The notes beneath the pieces are model-generated. The model ran no database searches, had not been told where the DNA came from, and was given only the letters and a program-made list of their open reading frames with translations. This document shows positions 1 through 11,638 of a stretch of DNA of 64,000 nucleotides, one piece after another. This stretch comes from Symsagittifera roscoffensis (Eukaryota > Xenacoelomorpha > Acoela > Convolutidae), in the NCBI RefSeq assembly GCF_963678635.1, contig NC_087071.1, positions 3,549,624 through 3,613,623 of the forward strand, in the 5' to 3' direction. Numbering within the stretch: position 1 is the first letter of the stretch; each line of letters starts with the position of its first letter. The position numbers and the translations under genes are program-made.

Positions 1-3000
1 CGCAAGGATCCGGAGTTGCCACTGACGAGCGAGAATCCCAACATGGGAATGATCTTCCTGAGTGTGGAGAGAAGGGAGAAGAATACCTTCGAGGGAAACA
101 AGGATGCCTTCCTAGGCACTCTGGATAAGGATGCTTGGCGAAGATTCTTGAGCGATTTCAACCTAGAAGTAGACGAAGACACCTTATTGGACGATTTTAA
201 GGAGGAGCTATGGGACACGGCGGCGAAGTTCGGAGAGCCTGGCCTGATGGGGACAGGTCTGGAGGAGAAAGCTAGAGGAGAGCTGCTGAGCAAGATGGTC
301 GAGTTGAGGAAGGTATCACGAAAGACCAGAGAAGACAAATGTAAAGACAGCTCTACTCCGAAACAAAAAACTGACAATAAAATAATTGAACACGTAAGGG
401 GGGATAAGGTCGGAACTAGTAATATAATTAAAAGTACTAATATCCTTAAGGCTCGAGCAGGGGGAGGCAAGAGTTGGAAGGGTTGGTTGGAGACAAGGAA
501 GTCGAATCAGTGATGATAACGACAACGCCCCCGAGTAAAGACGTGAGGTCTCGCAAGAGGAAGAGAGACTTAGAGGGATTGGGCAGTCCTTCAGTGGATG
601 CGGTCTCGGAGAAAGACTTGAGAGAGACGGCCCCCATGGTTCTGGCGCGATGGAAGACAGCAGCCTTTAAGAGTAGCTACGAGCCGAGGAAACTGCTCGA
701 CGTGGAAAAAGAGATTGAGATCCCCACTAGCTCAACAACGGAAGAAGATTTCAAACCTCAGAGGATAAAAATGAAGCGAGGTTCGACGAGCGGGCAGACC
801 TGGGAAGTGGACGTCGGCAAAGAATGGGTCTCAGGTGAACATCAGGCTATTGGGAAGCAAGTGACAAGCGATCCTCTTGGGAAGAATAAAACGAGGAATA
901 CCTCCCGACATTGCAGGAATTGGAAGACTGTCTGAAGAAGCTCGACAGTGGAGTGTCACGCAAACGACGCAACTGGGCTACCCAGCAGAAGGCTGATATC
1001 AATAAATTGGAATTGGGGAGCCAACTGAAGAGGACTTGGCAGAACTTGTTAAAATAACATTTTGAAGAAGCGATGAGAACATCCTCATCGGCATCGCCGT
1101 TGATGGCGAATCCCTTTATTAGGACCGTAGAACAACTGATGTTCGCGTGGAGCCTGTTAGGGATAGAGTTAGAGACACTGACTTCGTACGATAAGTTGAA
1201 GCTGGGAGGCAAAAATCTAGAGATATATCAAATGCTGATGCAGCACGTTGCTAGGGACAACTCAGGCTTGAGTCTGGCAAGGAGGAAAGATGCTACCTGT
1301 TTCTTGAGATGGACAATAACGATGATGACTGACAGTACCATCCTAGCATGTCATCAGAGAGCAATTGGAAGCAAGACGCTGGAAAAGAGAATCTCCACAG
1401 TCATCTTAAATGTGTACCAGAGCACTGGGATAGAAAAGGAGGATGGTTCTAGGCAATCTCTAGAGAGCCATAGGAAGTTAGATGAGATACGGAGATTCTA
1501 CAACAAGAAGTTCGAGGAGAAACACGACGTTCACCGTAACTTGGCTTCGTCAGGAGAGTACTTAAAACTCAACAAAAAGGGAGAATACCAGTATGTGTCT
1601 GGAGTGATGGGGATGGCATACAACCCATTCTTGGACTCAGAAGCTGGAGGTGCCCACAGAAACTATGAGGTGGCAGAGCTGCTGAAGTTCTGGACAGAGA
1701 AGATAATGGAGATAGACACTGTGTGTGGAGAGAAAGAGACCTAGCCTAGGTTTGACTCTCGAGAGAATACCGGAAGTAATAAGTGTGCCACTCTCAAGTA
1801 AAAGAGTAGAACTAAAAATGGGTAACGGGAATGGCATGTTGACCACGAATCTGGGAGTTGTGTGGAAATTGCTCAGGCCCTCCTGGTCTCCACATCCCCA
1901 TGCGAGCCTGATCGAGGAAGTCACTGAGCGAGTGAGATTGGCACCGACAGAGGATGAAGATTTGGCGACCTTGAGTGTAGTACATAGACTGATCCTGCCT
2001 CATATGAAGGAGTTAAGTGAGATGACGAGTGGAACAGGGTCGGTAAAGAGGATGGAGCCGGGCAGTTGTCTTGACTCGACGTGTGGGAATGGCGAACACA
2101 CCTGTGATGGGCGATCATGCGTCAGGATACAGTCTTTCCAGAAAGAGGACCTAGTCACCTGGTTTGAAGATATCACCGAAAGGAGAAGAGTGATGTATAG
2201 ATAGTGGCTGAGTGTTACGCGAGTACCACTGTGAACCTAGCGACAGATCTGGGATTTTCTCAAGAATGTGTAGTCTCCAGTCACTGGAGAGGCTAGAGTC
2301 AGAACACCACTTGGTGACCGCGTTGAGCGTGGAGTCATGGCCCGGAGTGTTGCAAGTGAGCCAGAAACACATCAAGAGTTGGAAGGTTGGACTCGAAGCG
2401 GAGATGGGATTTCCCATGAGCGAAGCCTATGGACTGCCCCCAAATGCGAAGTCCCTAGTGGGGTCAGTGATGGCCAACCTATGTGGCAGCCACTATCCAT
2501 TACACATGGCGACGGTAGAAGTGTCCAGCCAGAGGGTATTGATAGACAAAGCCTTCTCAGTGCCCAAATGTGTGAGACTGGCTCGGATGTCACATCATTC
2601 ACACAAGCTGTTGAGGAAGATCCGAGGAGCAGTGCCGAATGAACAAAGGGACGACTTGAGTGAAATCTGGGGTGAAGAACTTCTGGGCTTGGAGAGCGAG
2701 AACACAAGTGACCACGAGAGACAAAACGTGATTGGGAAACCCATGGTAGGTGCTCCAAGCTCGGAAGAAGTCGACATGATACACGAGAAGATGATGGAAT
2801 TTGAGCCTCTCCTAGAAGCCTCGGGAGAACGCAATCTTAGGAGCATCGACCTCACACACGGAGATTGTCCGTGCCACTGTCTGGCGCAGACAGTGTGGTA
2901 CCCAGACCGTACCAATCTCTGCCTGATCAGGGACGTAGAAGAAATCAGGTCCTTGGTGGTGAGCACGATGCTGGCTCTACGATGGATGGAAGAAAACATA

Positions 3001-3615
3001 GTAAAGTATCGGGAATCGAAGACGCCAACAGCAGAGTCGATTCACGCGATAGATTACAGCAGGAGACTTGAGTTGTTCGAGACCGCATGCAAGGTATTCG
3101 CCATACCAATGAGGGTCAGACACATATGGAGCCGTTTGAGATTGTTTCCTTGGTTTCGCGCGGCGTTAACATCCTGGTTATATGTGGTGACGAAGGATCA
3201 CATGAGGAAACATCAAAAAGAATATCGACAATTCCAGGCCGAGATAAGACCAGATGCCTTCAAGAGACCTCTGCTGACCCATCGAAATGCGCTCACGACG
3301 GGGTGGAAAAGAGTGGGTAGAGTATCCAGAGACAACACTAGAGCGGGGGAGTCGATACTGGAGGAGGACCTGGCGAAGAATGTAAGCATGAGTCTTCACA
3401 ATTCCTTCTGTTTGAACCGGGAGTCGAAGGTGAAGAGCTTACCGAATCAAGTGAAGAGGTTGCAAAAGCAAACGGAGTGGATGCGATCCTATGAACAGCT
3501 GAAGGCCCGGGAGGAGATTGTGATCAGCTCCGATGACGAAGATGCACTATTGGAACAGATCACAGTGTCAAAAACATCTGGGTCGGGTGCCTCGAGGGCG
3601 AAGAACATGAGGTGA
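1..3615 (+). pseudogene. Element A: decayed C-terminal part of the second ORF (ORF2)
   Basis: This is the 3' third of the giant second ORF, homologous along its whole length to element C 52534-56184 and to the minus-strand copy D. The reading frame is broken: frame 1 to about 480, a second frame to 935, a third from about 936 to 1744, another to 2204, then an open stretch 2212-3615 to the natural stop. A deletion near 900-910 and a TAA near 1053 lie where C reads through. Around 2953 an in-frame stretch of about 13 codons present in C is missing. Visible landmarks are a Cys/His cluster near 2059-2125, a second one near 2863-2885, and an acidic serine tail near 3520-3560. I recognise no known domain. 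Element A is an old copy; its upstream part is outside the window. Confidence 0.85.
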
Positions 3616-4053
3616 GCCGGTGGCTCAAAAGGAAAATTCTAGAGACTTGAGTCTTGAGAGGGAGGGGGCTCGAGGGTGAACTCGGACGAAATCTGGGTTC
3701 ACGAAAAAGAAATTTTAACGAATAAGATATTTTTATTAAAATGATAGATCTATTAATTAAGTCAAAATGCTGCATGACAATTTCCTGATTGAATATGACA
3801 AAAGAAATTTTAAAATTAACAGCTTGAAAAGCGGGAATTCATAGGTGCAGGTGTGTGCAGATTTTGATTGCTGTTTAGCGATAGTGTGAAAGTTTTATAT
3901 GGTTGTGAGTTTTGGAAGGTAGATAAACTTAAGTCTGCTGCAACCTTCTGTAAATGACCACTGGCACTGTATCTTGAGTGACACTCTGGCTTCTGGGGAT
4001 TCACTGACAGAGACAGCACGCGATGAGGACATCGATCTTGAGTCCGGGGAGTA
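3616..4053 (+). other. Element A 3' untranslated region and polypurine tract
   Basis: Non-coding stretch between the ORF2 stop and the 3' LTR. It aligns with C 56185-56609 and with the reverse complement of D 57777-58216, including the G-rich block near 3655-3675. It ends in GTCCGGGGAGT (4042-4052) followed by A and the LTR start TGTGCC, the position and composition of a plus-strand primer (polypurine tract). Confidence 0.75.
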
Positions 4054-4218
4054 TGTGCCAGTCGGTAATATCTGGAAGTTTGACCTTGAGAGACATGAAA
4101 ATACGTAATTTTGGAGTGGAGTTTCAATTTTCAAAATTTCGAATGGAGCCTGTCATGCTCAGTTTTCTCGTGCCAACTGAAAACAAAAAGTGAAAAATCA
4201 GAACGACCGAATTAACAA
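4054..4218 (+). repeat. Element A 3' LTR, first part (interrupted by element B)
   Basis: Begins TGTGCCAGTCGG like the C LTRs (32940, 56610) and matches them to the block ending in attaacaa. It is cut at 4218 by the TG of the B 5' LTR and resumes after B at 27579. It carries a single copy of the 24-bp U3 unit that is triplicated in C. Confidence 0.85.
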
Positions 4219-4663
4219 TGTGCCATTCTGCCAGACTGGCACAGCACAACCTTCCGGCGACGTGAAAAAGAACGATTAAAGGCCTTATTAACGAAAAATT
4301 ATTGCGAAGGAGGGTAGGAATAATCTAGAATTTTTATTTTTTAAATTTCGATCAGAAGAAGAATATTTCTCAGAAATACGAAAAATGGCCATTTTGACTG
4401 AAAAGGACGAAAAAACAGAACAACGACAAGAATCGCCGAAAACAGTCGCACAAGAGACGAGAAATACGAAGCCTCTTATTGTGGCAACAACACACGATAA
4501 GAACCTTAGCTGTGAATATTAGTGGAGAAGGAGGCTTCCGTGGGGAAGAAATATTCCACGGAACCCTCCCGGGACACAAATTGTAAGAGATAAGAGCGTT
4601 ATCTCAGGAATATTACGGGAGCGGAGGGTTGTTCCCCAGAGACAGTTTTATGTGAAGGGACTG

Positions 4664-4670
4664 TATAAAA
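4664..4670 (+). promoter_or_regulatory. Probable TATA box of the B 5' LTR
   Basis: TATAAAA about 90 bp upstream of the hairpin and poly(A)-like signal, a typical place for the U3 promoter. The transcription start itself cannot be seen. Confidence 0.55.
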
Positions 4671-4758
4671 CTGACTGTATAGCTACTTGAATGTCATAGA
4701 TCTCTTAATTTACACCGGTATTATTTGATATTTCAGAATATGAGTAGAGGAAAGGGTC

Positions 4759-4777
4759 AATCCATCTCAAATGGATT
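4759..4777 (+). promoter_or_regulatory. LTR hairpin upstream of the poly(A)-like signal (B 5' LTR)
   Basis: AATCCAT-CTCAA-ATGGATT forms a perfect 7-bp stem with a 5-nt loop. The A/C/D LTRs have GATCCAT-CTGAA-ATGGATC at the same place, so the closing pair changed from G-C to A-T on both sides, a compensatory change. It probably lies in R, near the poly(A) signal. Confidence 0.6.
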
Positions 4778-5105
4778 TAATATAGAACTGTCACACAAAA
4801 ACATATTAAAATAGGTTGTTCGAGCCGTGTTTTTAATAGCAATCACGTAGTCTGAGGATCCGAGACTCAGCTATGTGGTTGTGTTCGCATGTAAACGAAA
4901 GCTGATCAAAAGTCGTTTGACTGATGGCCTAAAAATGGTAACTTTTTACTTTGCCCTAGACAGATCAGAAAATCAACTGGCAAGGTCGAGACAGGTGAAA
5001 AACGAGTAGGATTAAGGTAACTGACGCCTGCCAGTCGTTAATAGGTACTTTTTCTACACTTCGTCGCTGTGTAGTATTTGGGCGAATGTTACATAGACGT
5101 TTTTA

Positions 5106-5120
5106 TGGCGCTCCTGGGTG
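5106..5120 (+). promoter_or_regulatory. Element B primer-binding site
   Basis: TGGCGCTCCTGGGTG, 12 nt after the LTR end, is the only block near the LTR kept exactly in C (33885-33899). Its reverse complement ends GAGCGCCA, like the acceptor end of a tRNA with a G discriminator; several eukaryotic serine tRNAs have this form. The tRNA assignment is inference. Confidence 0.65.
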
Positions 5121-6718
5121 GGCCTGTCAAAGGCATGAAACCATCATGATCAGCAAGCGTTTCAGCGACGAACCCTCCGCTCCGGGCGTATGCCCGAGTT
5201 AGAGGCCTTGATGACCGTAATTGTACTAGGGGGAAGGTGCGTACCCTCCGTCTGGTACTATTTAGCTTTTTAACTTAGTTAACACCGAAAATTCCGGGGG
5301 CCGGAGGGTTAGATGGGAAGTCATGAGCCCGCTTGTCCCAAGGCCCCGGGACCAAAAACAATTAAAGAGAAAGCGTAAAACCAAACAAAAATAGTGTATA
5401 ATCAAGAAAAAGCCAAACATAAATTTATTTGAAAACAAAAAAGTACAAAAAACAGTAAAAAATCCAAAAAAGACCAAAAACAGTAAAAAACATAAAGTGA
5501 CAGTTTATATAATGTTTCCGGACGAGATGTGATCTGACCTTCCTATTTGTTGTTGTTTCAGATTGATTTATATCATTTCTGATAGAAAGATTGTGTGTTT
5601 TGGTGAAGGGTTGGATACCCTCCCTCGAGTGTGATTTGAGTGTTTAAGCACGTTAATGGTGATTTTGCCGGTGACCGGAGGGTAGAGTGGCAAGCTGACT
5701 GACTTGTTCCACACTCAAGAGGGACATCAGGGACAACATCCGCAACGACTGTTAGGTATCGTTGAAGCAATTTTAGTATCGTTCGGGTTCTATTTCATTA
5801 AAACTTAAGTGGTGGGGGGCACGATTGGCGCGGTCCGATTGTACCATCCATCGATTACAAATTTCCGAGTTAAGGGTCTTAATTCGGGTATTTTGGTGCA
5901 AAGGAGGGTATAGTACTATTCATTAACGATTATTAACAGATTATTTTCCTTATTATATTTTACTTATCTACTATTTAGACCCAAGAAACACCCAAATTTT
6001 GTCGAAAATTATCGACTTTCGACCAAACTGTAGACACCCTAATTTTTGGATGTCCGAGCTTTTCCGAACAGCAAAAAGCTTTTATATAGGCAGTAGCTAC
6101 GTAGTTCGATCCCCTTCACTAAAGAAACCGCGTGAGGAAAGACTCAGTAGAAGTTAGAAAAAACGAAAATTTTTCGATCAAAATTTTGATCATTTTCTGT
6201 ATTTTGTCAATCTGTTTTGGGGATCGAGTTTTTGAGTTTTTAGAGTTAGAGCAATAAAATTTTTTGCGTTAGGAGCGTGCTAGCATAACGTGCTCGGTTA
6301 CTAGAGAAATTTTTGGGTAACCCTACGAGTAGCTCCGTGGATAGAGCTAACGACTTAAGGTTTGGAAAAGGAAGGAATCGGAGGGTCCAAATTTGATAGT
6401 TATTGGCCAAATTTTTGTTTCTAACCCAATTTTGGTCCGGTTTTTTGCATTATTCCAGTGCTGTACAGGGCTACTACGCTCATTTCAATTATTTTTAGGC
6501 CATTTCGACCGGAATTGCGGAAAAAGTCTTTCAGAACCTACCGAGGTGGTGAAAAAAGCCCATTTTGACGAACGCGTTTTTGGCGATTTCTCAAAGACTA
6601 GTCATCCGATCGGGAATATTTTGATACCATAAGTCGAAGTTTTTGACCACTTTTCCGGATCGCAACCGTTTTTGGGTTGATCATTTCGGAAAAGAAAAAT
6701 TTTCAGAATTTGTTGGTT

Positions 6719-7295
6719 CGGAGGGTCCAAATCACGAGGAACCCTCCGAGCGGCATAAAATTTTTATGAAATCACCTTTTATCCTACTGGGAAGGTTGAC
6801 CGAGTCAGCCAACCTAGTTTTAAGTCAGGTAGACCGCTTTCGGAGGCTTTACTGCGGTGACATAACCTTTTTTCTTGACTTTTGGGGAACCCTCCGAAGT
6901 AACCCTCCGGAGTCAGCTTAACCCCTTAGCAACCCTCCTTAGTGGAAAATTTCCACGAGATCATCCAAAGAAGTTAAAACAGCCCCCCATAGAGCTTTTA
7001 GCTTGTTTTGACGCTTTTTGAAGCTAGTGGAAGAACCTTCTAAGTGGGATCAAAAAATTTGAAACTTTTGGAGGTACATTCCGAAGTAACCCTCCGGAGC
7101 ATATTAAGTATCTTGTTGACCCTCCTTAGTAAAGTAAGGGGGACCCTCCGAAGTAACTTGGGTGATTAAGGTACCCTCCGAAGTAACCCTCCGAGGTAGG
7201 CTAAGTGTCTTAACAACCCTCCGAAATAACCAACCGGAGTGTCGTAAACCTTCTAACAACCTTCCTTGTTAGAAACTTGAGGAAACCTTCCGTGG
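6719..7295 (+). repeat. Cluster of dispersed ACCCTCCG words in the B leader
   Basis: The word ACCCTCC(G/T), often as AACCCTCCGAAGT, recurs about every 20-60 bp, in places as inverted pairs with CGGAGGGT (6720 and 6740). Single copies extend through the leader and into the LTR (4563, 4616). It is not a head-to-tail tandem array. Confidence 0.6.
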
Positions 7296-7420
7296 CAGTT
7301 TGGGAAACGGAAAATATCCATTTAATTAGGATCATATTAGGATATTAGGCGTGCCTATCAGGATCATAGGAACCCATTTTGACCCGGAAACTCGTGATCA
7401 ACTTTGGATTCTAGATTGGG

Positions 7421-7645
7421 TGTGTCAGAAGTTCCCGAACAAAATTTTTTTTTTGATTGTGATTTTGGTTGTGTGGTTGCCTTGAGCTACTTAATAGGAA
7501 AGTTCGGACAATCCGGGAACAAATAAAAGAAGGGTGTATCAGAAGTTCCCGAACAAATTTTTTTGATTGTGATTTTGGTTGTGTGGTTGCCTTGAGCTAC
7601 TTAGTAGGACAGCTCGGGCAATCGCAGGACACCTAAAAGAAGACC
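7421..7645 (+). repeat. Two-copy tandem repeat of about 112 bp in the B leader
   Basis: The block starting tcagaagttcccgaac (7425) recurs at 7539 with the same downstream T-run and gattgtgattttggttg text; the copies differ in T-run length and some substitutions. Confidence 0.8.
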
Positions 7646-8165
7646 TCGGTGGGTGTATTAGGCAAATACACACCCACTTGAGAAGACTGTGTCCTGGGCT
7701 TCGTTCTTTCGGATTGTTCCGACTGAGGGAAGTCTTTTTCTTAAAGACTAAGTTTTATTTATCTATTTCTGAATCATCAGTGCTTTTTACCAAAGATTGT
7801 TTGATTTTAACAAAGCAGTGACTTGAAAAGAGTGTGGCCGTGAATTGATACTGACGAAAGGTCGCTGTCACCTGTAGGATATTCTTATCTGATTATCGAT
7901 TGTGTTTTGTGTGTTGATCATATCTTGTGTAAATCTTGTGATACTGTTAAACTATACAACAGGGTTGAGTTAGCATTATATCAATACTGAGTAGATCCTG
8001 TGTGTAACTTTAGCTGAGTCACTAGTTTTGTCGTTAAGAAAGATAAGAGACAATTTGATACTAACGGAATTGAGTAGGCAGCGTTAAATAATTTAACTAA
8101 ATCCTGTTTGCGGTACGTGTTCATTATCATCGAATTACGAATATTTTTATTTTTTGTTAAAAAGT

Positions 8166-9632
8166 ATGCAGCGCAGGGACTCGCTAGGATCGACTGCTAA
8201 AATCCCCAGGCTAAGCAAGGGAAGCACGTGGAAATTTAAAACTAGGCGTAGCCAATCCTCGTTTAGCAGCGCTTCTGACGCGTTTGCTGAAGACGAATCG
8301 ACTAAATGTCAACCTGATCTTTCAGTGAGCGAAATGAAACTAAGGAGCGAGAAAAACCTCGATGGCAATCAAGGGCGGAACGCCGAGGTCGGGCCCGCGA
8401 GCGAAATGCTAGTGGCTCCCTTTGACGAAGGGGAGCGAACGCTCATTCGACCCGACTTTGAGCCAGACGAGGACCTCGAACGGGAGGAAGTCGAGAGGAC
8501 GGAGGAGACCTCAGAGCATTCCGAGGTCGAGCCTGGGGAGGAAGTGTTGTACAGGGGAATGTCCAAGTCGGAGACTAAGAGCTATAAGCGGAGAAAAGAA
8601 CCTTCACATCCGACAAGTACGCACTCATCTTTGGCCAAGCAGAGCAACAACGCGATGATGTCGAGTATGAGTCCGAGTGAAGAGCAACCGGTCTCGAAGG
8701 CAAAGAAAAGTTGGAAGTCTTTGTACGATGAGCGCATGGCGACACTACAGGCCGAAGGTCTATCCTCCAGTTACGACCAACCGGAGATAACTCATCCGGA
8801 TTTGAACTTCACGCCGTGCCCGAGGAACGACATGAGCAGGAAGGCGTCTTCTGCCTCGCCGACCAGGCCTATGTCAGATGGGATAACGATGGGAGCATCA
8901 TCAACGTTTGACAGATTGATGACGTCAATGCACAAGCAAAAAGGCGGTGTGTCATCAAGTACCAGGCTACAGCCGCAGTTGACCTCGTCTTCTCTGGGGC
9001 TAACCCCGCCATTGGGGGCAACTGGTGACATAAGTGACATGTTTGCTGGTGTAATGAATGGTCTGGATGAATTGAGACGGGACATGACTAAGAGAATAGA
9101 TCAAGTTGACGAGAGAGCTCACCATGGTCGAGAGAATTTGAGAGATGAACTAACGCACGTGAAGTCGCAGGCGAGGTTTGATCAGGCTCAATTGATTCGT
9201 AACACCGATCAATGCCTGGCTGAGAGTCTGGCGCAGGCAAACAAAGAGTCAGAGGAAAGAGAGGCTAGGATGACAAGAGAGATCGAGCGATTATTGAACG
9301 ATCATGATAATACCTATGCCCAAACGATGACTGGCCTGGGAAAGAGGTTAGATGCCAAATCTGACTTAATGATGCGGAAGCTTGACGCGATCTTGAATGG
9401 GAGCAATTGGGGGAGCGTTCCAACCCAAGGGAGCGCTCACGCCATGCAAATGATGGAGAACGTACGGGCAGCGATGCCAGGGCGCAGCAGAGCTCGAGAG
9501 CGAACTATGAACCTGGTGCGAACTCCAGTTGGTACAAATCTCGTGATGACATGGATAAGAGGAGATCGTCTGCGAATTGTGGTTCGATGGACCATCACGT
9601 CTCCGCGTGTTCTGCGTACAAACAGAATATGA
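8166..9632 (+). pseudogene. gag: Element B gag, N-terminal part (capsid region deleted)
   Basis: ATG at 8166 opens an acidic, Ser/Glu-rich matrix-like region. A coiled coil follows (about 9040-9400) whose end, LDAIL before Asn/Ser, matches C gag near 37430. In C this point is followed by a linker and a Ty3-type capsid; in B that segment is missing and the frame runs on out of phase to 9632, while the real downstream frame (zinc knuckle) overlaps from 9407. So B has a deletion around 9400-9480 that removes the capsid and shifts the frame. Gag normally forms the virus-like particle in the cytoplasm; this version could not. Confidence 0.75.
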
Positions 9633-11638
9633 AGGCAATAGGCTACTTTCTCGATGACGTTGACGCGACCGACGAGGATCACGAAGAGTACGTCAGAGGG
9701 CTCATCATGAAATATGGGCCGAGGTGTTTCTTCTGTAATTTGGAGGGACATTTCAAAACGGACTGCACTCAGTTTTGGGATGCAGTAGCGGACGCAAAAC
9801 ATCCACGCCATGAAGAGGCGCTTTCGGGTGTCAAGGCCAGTCGAGCACGCCTGATGAACGAGGCCGAGTGTCGGAGAAAGGAGATGACACCGAGCACCTT
9901 TACGACTAAGAAGGTAAAGACACTACCTGACGAGGTGGTAGCCTCGAACCTGGAGGCAGAATCGGCTAGCCCACTCAAGGTGGATTACGGTCTGGCGGCA
10001 AGGACAGCGTTGCAGAATGTCAAACAAGACCTAGTCACGAAAGAAGTGGAGCAATGGGTGAGGTCGGAGCTGGAGAACACAGATTTTCGGGAAAGTCTTA
10101 AAACTCTGGGTAAAACGACGAAAGTAGAAGACAAAGAGGAACCCAGGAAACAGGAACTGAAACTGAATGTTATATCTGGGAGGAATTTCGGCATGACAAA
10201 GGAGGGGACGAAAATAATGTCCATTATCTCAGTCGCAGGGCACCAGGTGGTCAAGAACTTGAGTGAACCATCCGAGATTACACTAGTCCACCTGGACATC
10301 TATGCCGACTACCTGAGAGAAAAAGATCCCAAACTGGACTCCAGGGCAGTGCGAGCGCTGCTCACAACAGAAGGTCCGAGGCTGATGAAATTGGATGGAC
10401 ATTATATTATTGTCCACGCCCCTTACCCGATTCTAATGAATGTGGATGGCATCAATATCTACACAAAAGCTCACGTAACTGACGCGAATGATCAGATTGG
10501 CCGGATATACATTAGTCAAGAGGAGCTGAAGGTTAGACGAATCGGACACAACGCGATCCTCGAACAAGATGCCGTGCACATAGGTTGCGAGGCTGATCTG
10601 GACGCACACGTGCTGGACGTGCAAGGCAGACAACTTTCAGTAAAAGGACTGCTAGACACAGGAGCAGTGGTTAGTGCCATGCCAGTCAAAACTTGGACAG
10701 ACATGGGTTTCGAGAGGTCGGACCTCATACCAACAAACATTAGGTTGGCAGCTGCCAATCAGGGAGCAATTCATGTGACTGGACGAAACCCGGTCATTTC
10801 ACTGCAGCTCGGAGGAAGACATCTTTGGATGAGCTTCCTAGTAGTGGAGAATTTGGACGAATCCGATCAGTTCATCCTAGGAAGGGATTTTGTGCGCAAC
10901 TTTGACGTCACGATCGATCTAAATTACGGGTTGATTAGGATCAAGGATCCTGAGAGAAAGTATGAAAAGAGACCCCATTATAAGATCTTAATTAACCAGG
11001 CCAAGGTGCCGATTTTTCTGGATCGAAAAGTTAGATTAAAACCAAACCAAGACGTAGTAGCGACGTTTAGGATGAGGAACTTGAATGAACTCAGCAATAA
11101 CAGACAGGTGTGTCTGGTACCAAACCCAAACAGTAAAAGCTCGGCTATTTTAGGAAGAAGCTTCTCACTCACTCAGAGCGGACTGTATGTGAGTGTGTTA
11201 TTGAACACAGAAACAACAACAGTGACAATACAGAGGGGAAAGAAGCTTGGCTATGCTTTGCCTCTGAACACAGACTTTCAGAGTGTGGAGAACTTGAAAA
11301 AGTTTGATGTAACTAAATGTCCATTGCATGCGAACCAAGAATGTATAATGAAGAGAATGAATGAATTGAAATCTTCTAGGAAATTGTTTTCAATGAAGTC
11401 GGAAACAACAGACGATGCGCTGTCTAGTTGTTCCAACTTTCCTGAGAGGCCGATAGAAAAAGAGTTAGCAGCGAATAAATCAATCCTGCCTGAGATAGAA
11501 CATTTGAAAGGTAAAATATCAGACAAGGAACTAGATTCGCTCAGAGAGGTGCTAAGTCGGAACGCAGACGTTTTTTCGAAACATAAGGCCGACATAGGTT
11601 GTTGTAATTTTGTAGAACACGAGATTGAGATAGAATAG
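9407..11638 (+). CDS. pol: Element B nucleocapsid and aspartic protease region of Pol
   Basis: The frame opens just after the gag deletion. It has one degenerate knuckle (a Cys-x4-His-x4-Cys remnant near 9577-9615) and one canonical CCHC knuckle (Cys-x2-Cys-x4-His-x4-Cys, about 9725-9770). A conserved stretch of unknown role follows, then a retropepsin-like protease with DTGA (Asp codon 10655-10657) and the later ILGRDF motif (about 10875). About 250 further residues lead to the reverse transcriptase. A TAG at 11636-11638 interrupts the frame where C has a sense codon, and the same frame continues at once into the RT, so this is a nonsense mutation in one long gag-pol frame rather than a natural end. 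Confidence 0.85.
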   Translation: MGERSNPRERSRHANDGERTGSDARAQQSSRANYEPGANSSWYKSRDDMDKRRSSANCGSMDHHVSACSAYKQNMKAIGYFLDDVDATDEDHEEYVRGLIMKYGPRCFFCNLEGHFKTDCTQFWDAVADAKHPRHEEALSGVKASRARLMNEAECRRKEMTPSTFTTKKVKTLPDEVVASNLEAESASPLKVDYGLAARTALQNVKQDLVTKEVEQWVRSELENTDFRESLKTLGKTTKVEDKEEPRKQELKLNVISGRNFGMTKEGTKIMSIISVAGHQVVKNLSEPSEITLVHLDIYADYLREKDPKLDSRAVRALLTTEGPRLMKLDGHYIIVHAPYPILMNVDGINIYTKAHVTDANDQIGRIYISQEELKVRRIGHNAILEQDAVHIGCEADLDAHVLDVQGRQLSVKGLLDTGAVVSAMPVKTWTDMGFERSDLIPTNIRLAAANQGAIHVTGRNPVISLQLGGRHLWMSFLVVENLDESDQFILGRDFVRNFDVTIDLNYGLIRIKDPERKYEKRPHYKILINQAKVPIFLDRKVRLKPNQDVVATFRMRNLNELSNNRQVCLVPNPNSKSSAILGRSFSLTQSGLYVSVLLNTETTTVTIQRGKKLGYALPLNTDFQSVENLKKFDVTKCPLHANQECIMKRMNELKSSRKLFSMKSETTDDALSSCSNFPERPIEKELAANKSILPEIEHLKGKISDKELDSLREVLSRNADVFSKHKADIGCCNFVEHEIEIE

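Larger units (their letters stand above)
4219..5093 (+). repeat. Element B 5' LTR
   Basis: 875 bp, TGTGCCATTC...GAATGTTACA, repeated at 26705-27578 and again at 30584-31457. It contains a TATA box (4664-4670), a short hairpin (4759-4777) and an ATTAAA poly(A)-like signal (4805-4810) followed by a T-rich stretch, the order expected of U3-R-U5. The LTR differs from A/C/D in most of U3 but shares ends, hairpin and downstream block, so B is a sister subfamily. Confidence 0.93.
5121..8165 (+). other. Element B untranslated leader (3.0 kb)
   Basis: No convincing coding sequence. It holds a purine/A-rich block (about 5341-5510) whose counterpart in C is about 34100-34200, and more than fifteen copies of ACCCTCC or its complement, densest at 6719-7220. 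It also holds a tandem repeat (7421-7645) and a T-rich end next to the gag start. A candidate splice acceptor (tgtttcag) ends near 5561. The C leader is related only in its first 250 bp. Such length suggests packaging, translation or splicing signals, but none is recognisable. Confidence 0.7.

Noticed and set aside
4370-4579. Small minus-strand open frames inside LTRs (also at 26856, 27459, 30735, 33619, 57289)
   Set aside because: They recur because the LTRs recur, lie opposite the transcription direction and have no recognisable domain.
11636-11638. TAG between protease and RT in B as a programmed readthrough stop
   Set aside because: C has a sense codon at this position, and B has many other stops and frameshifts, so an ordinary nonsense mutation is simpler.
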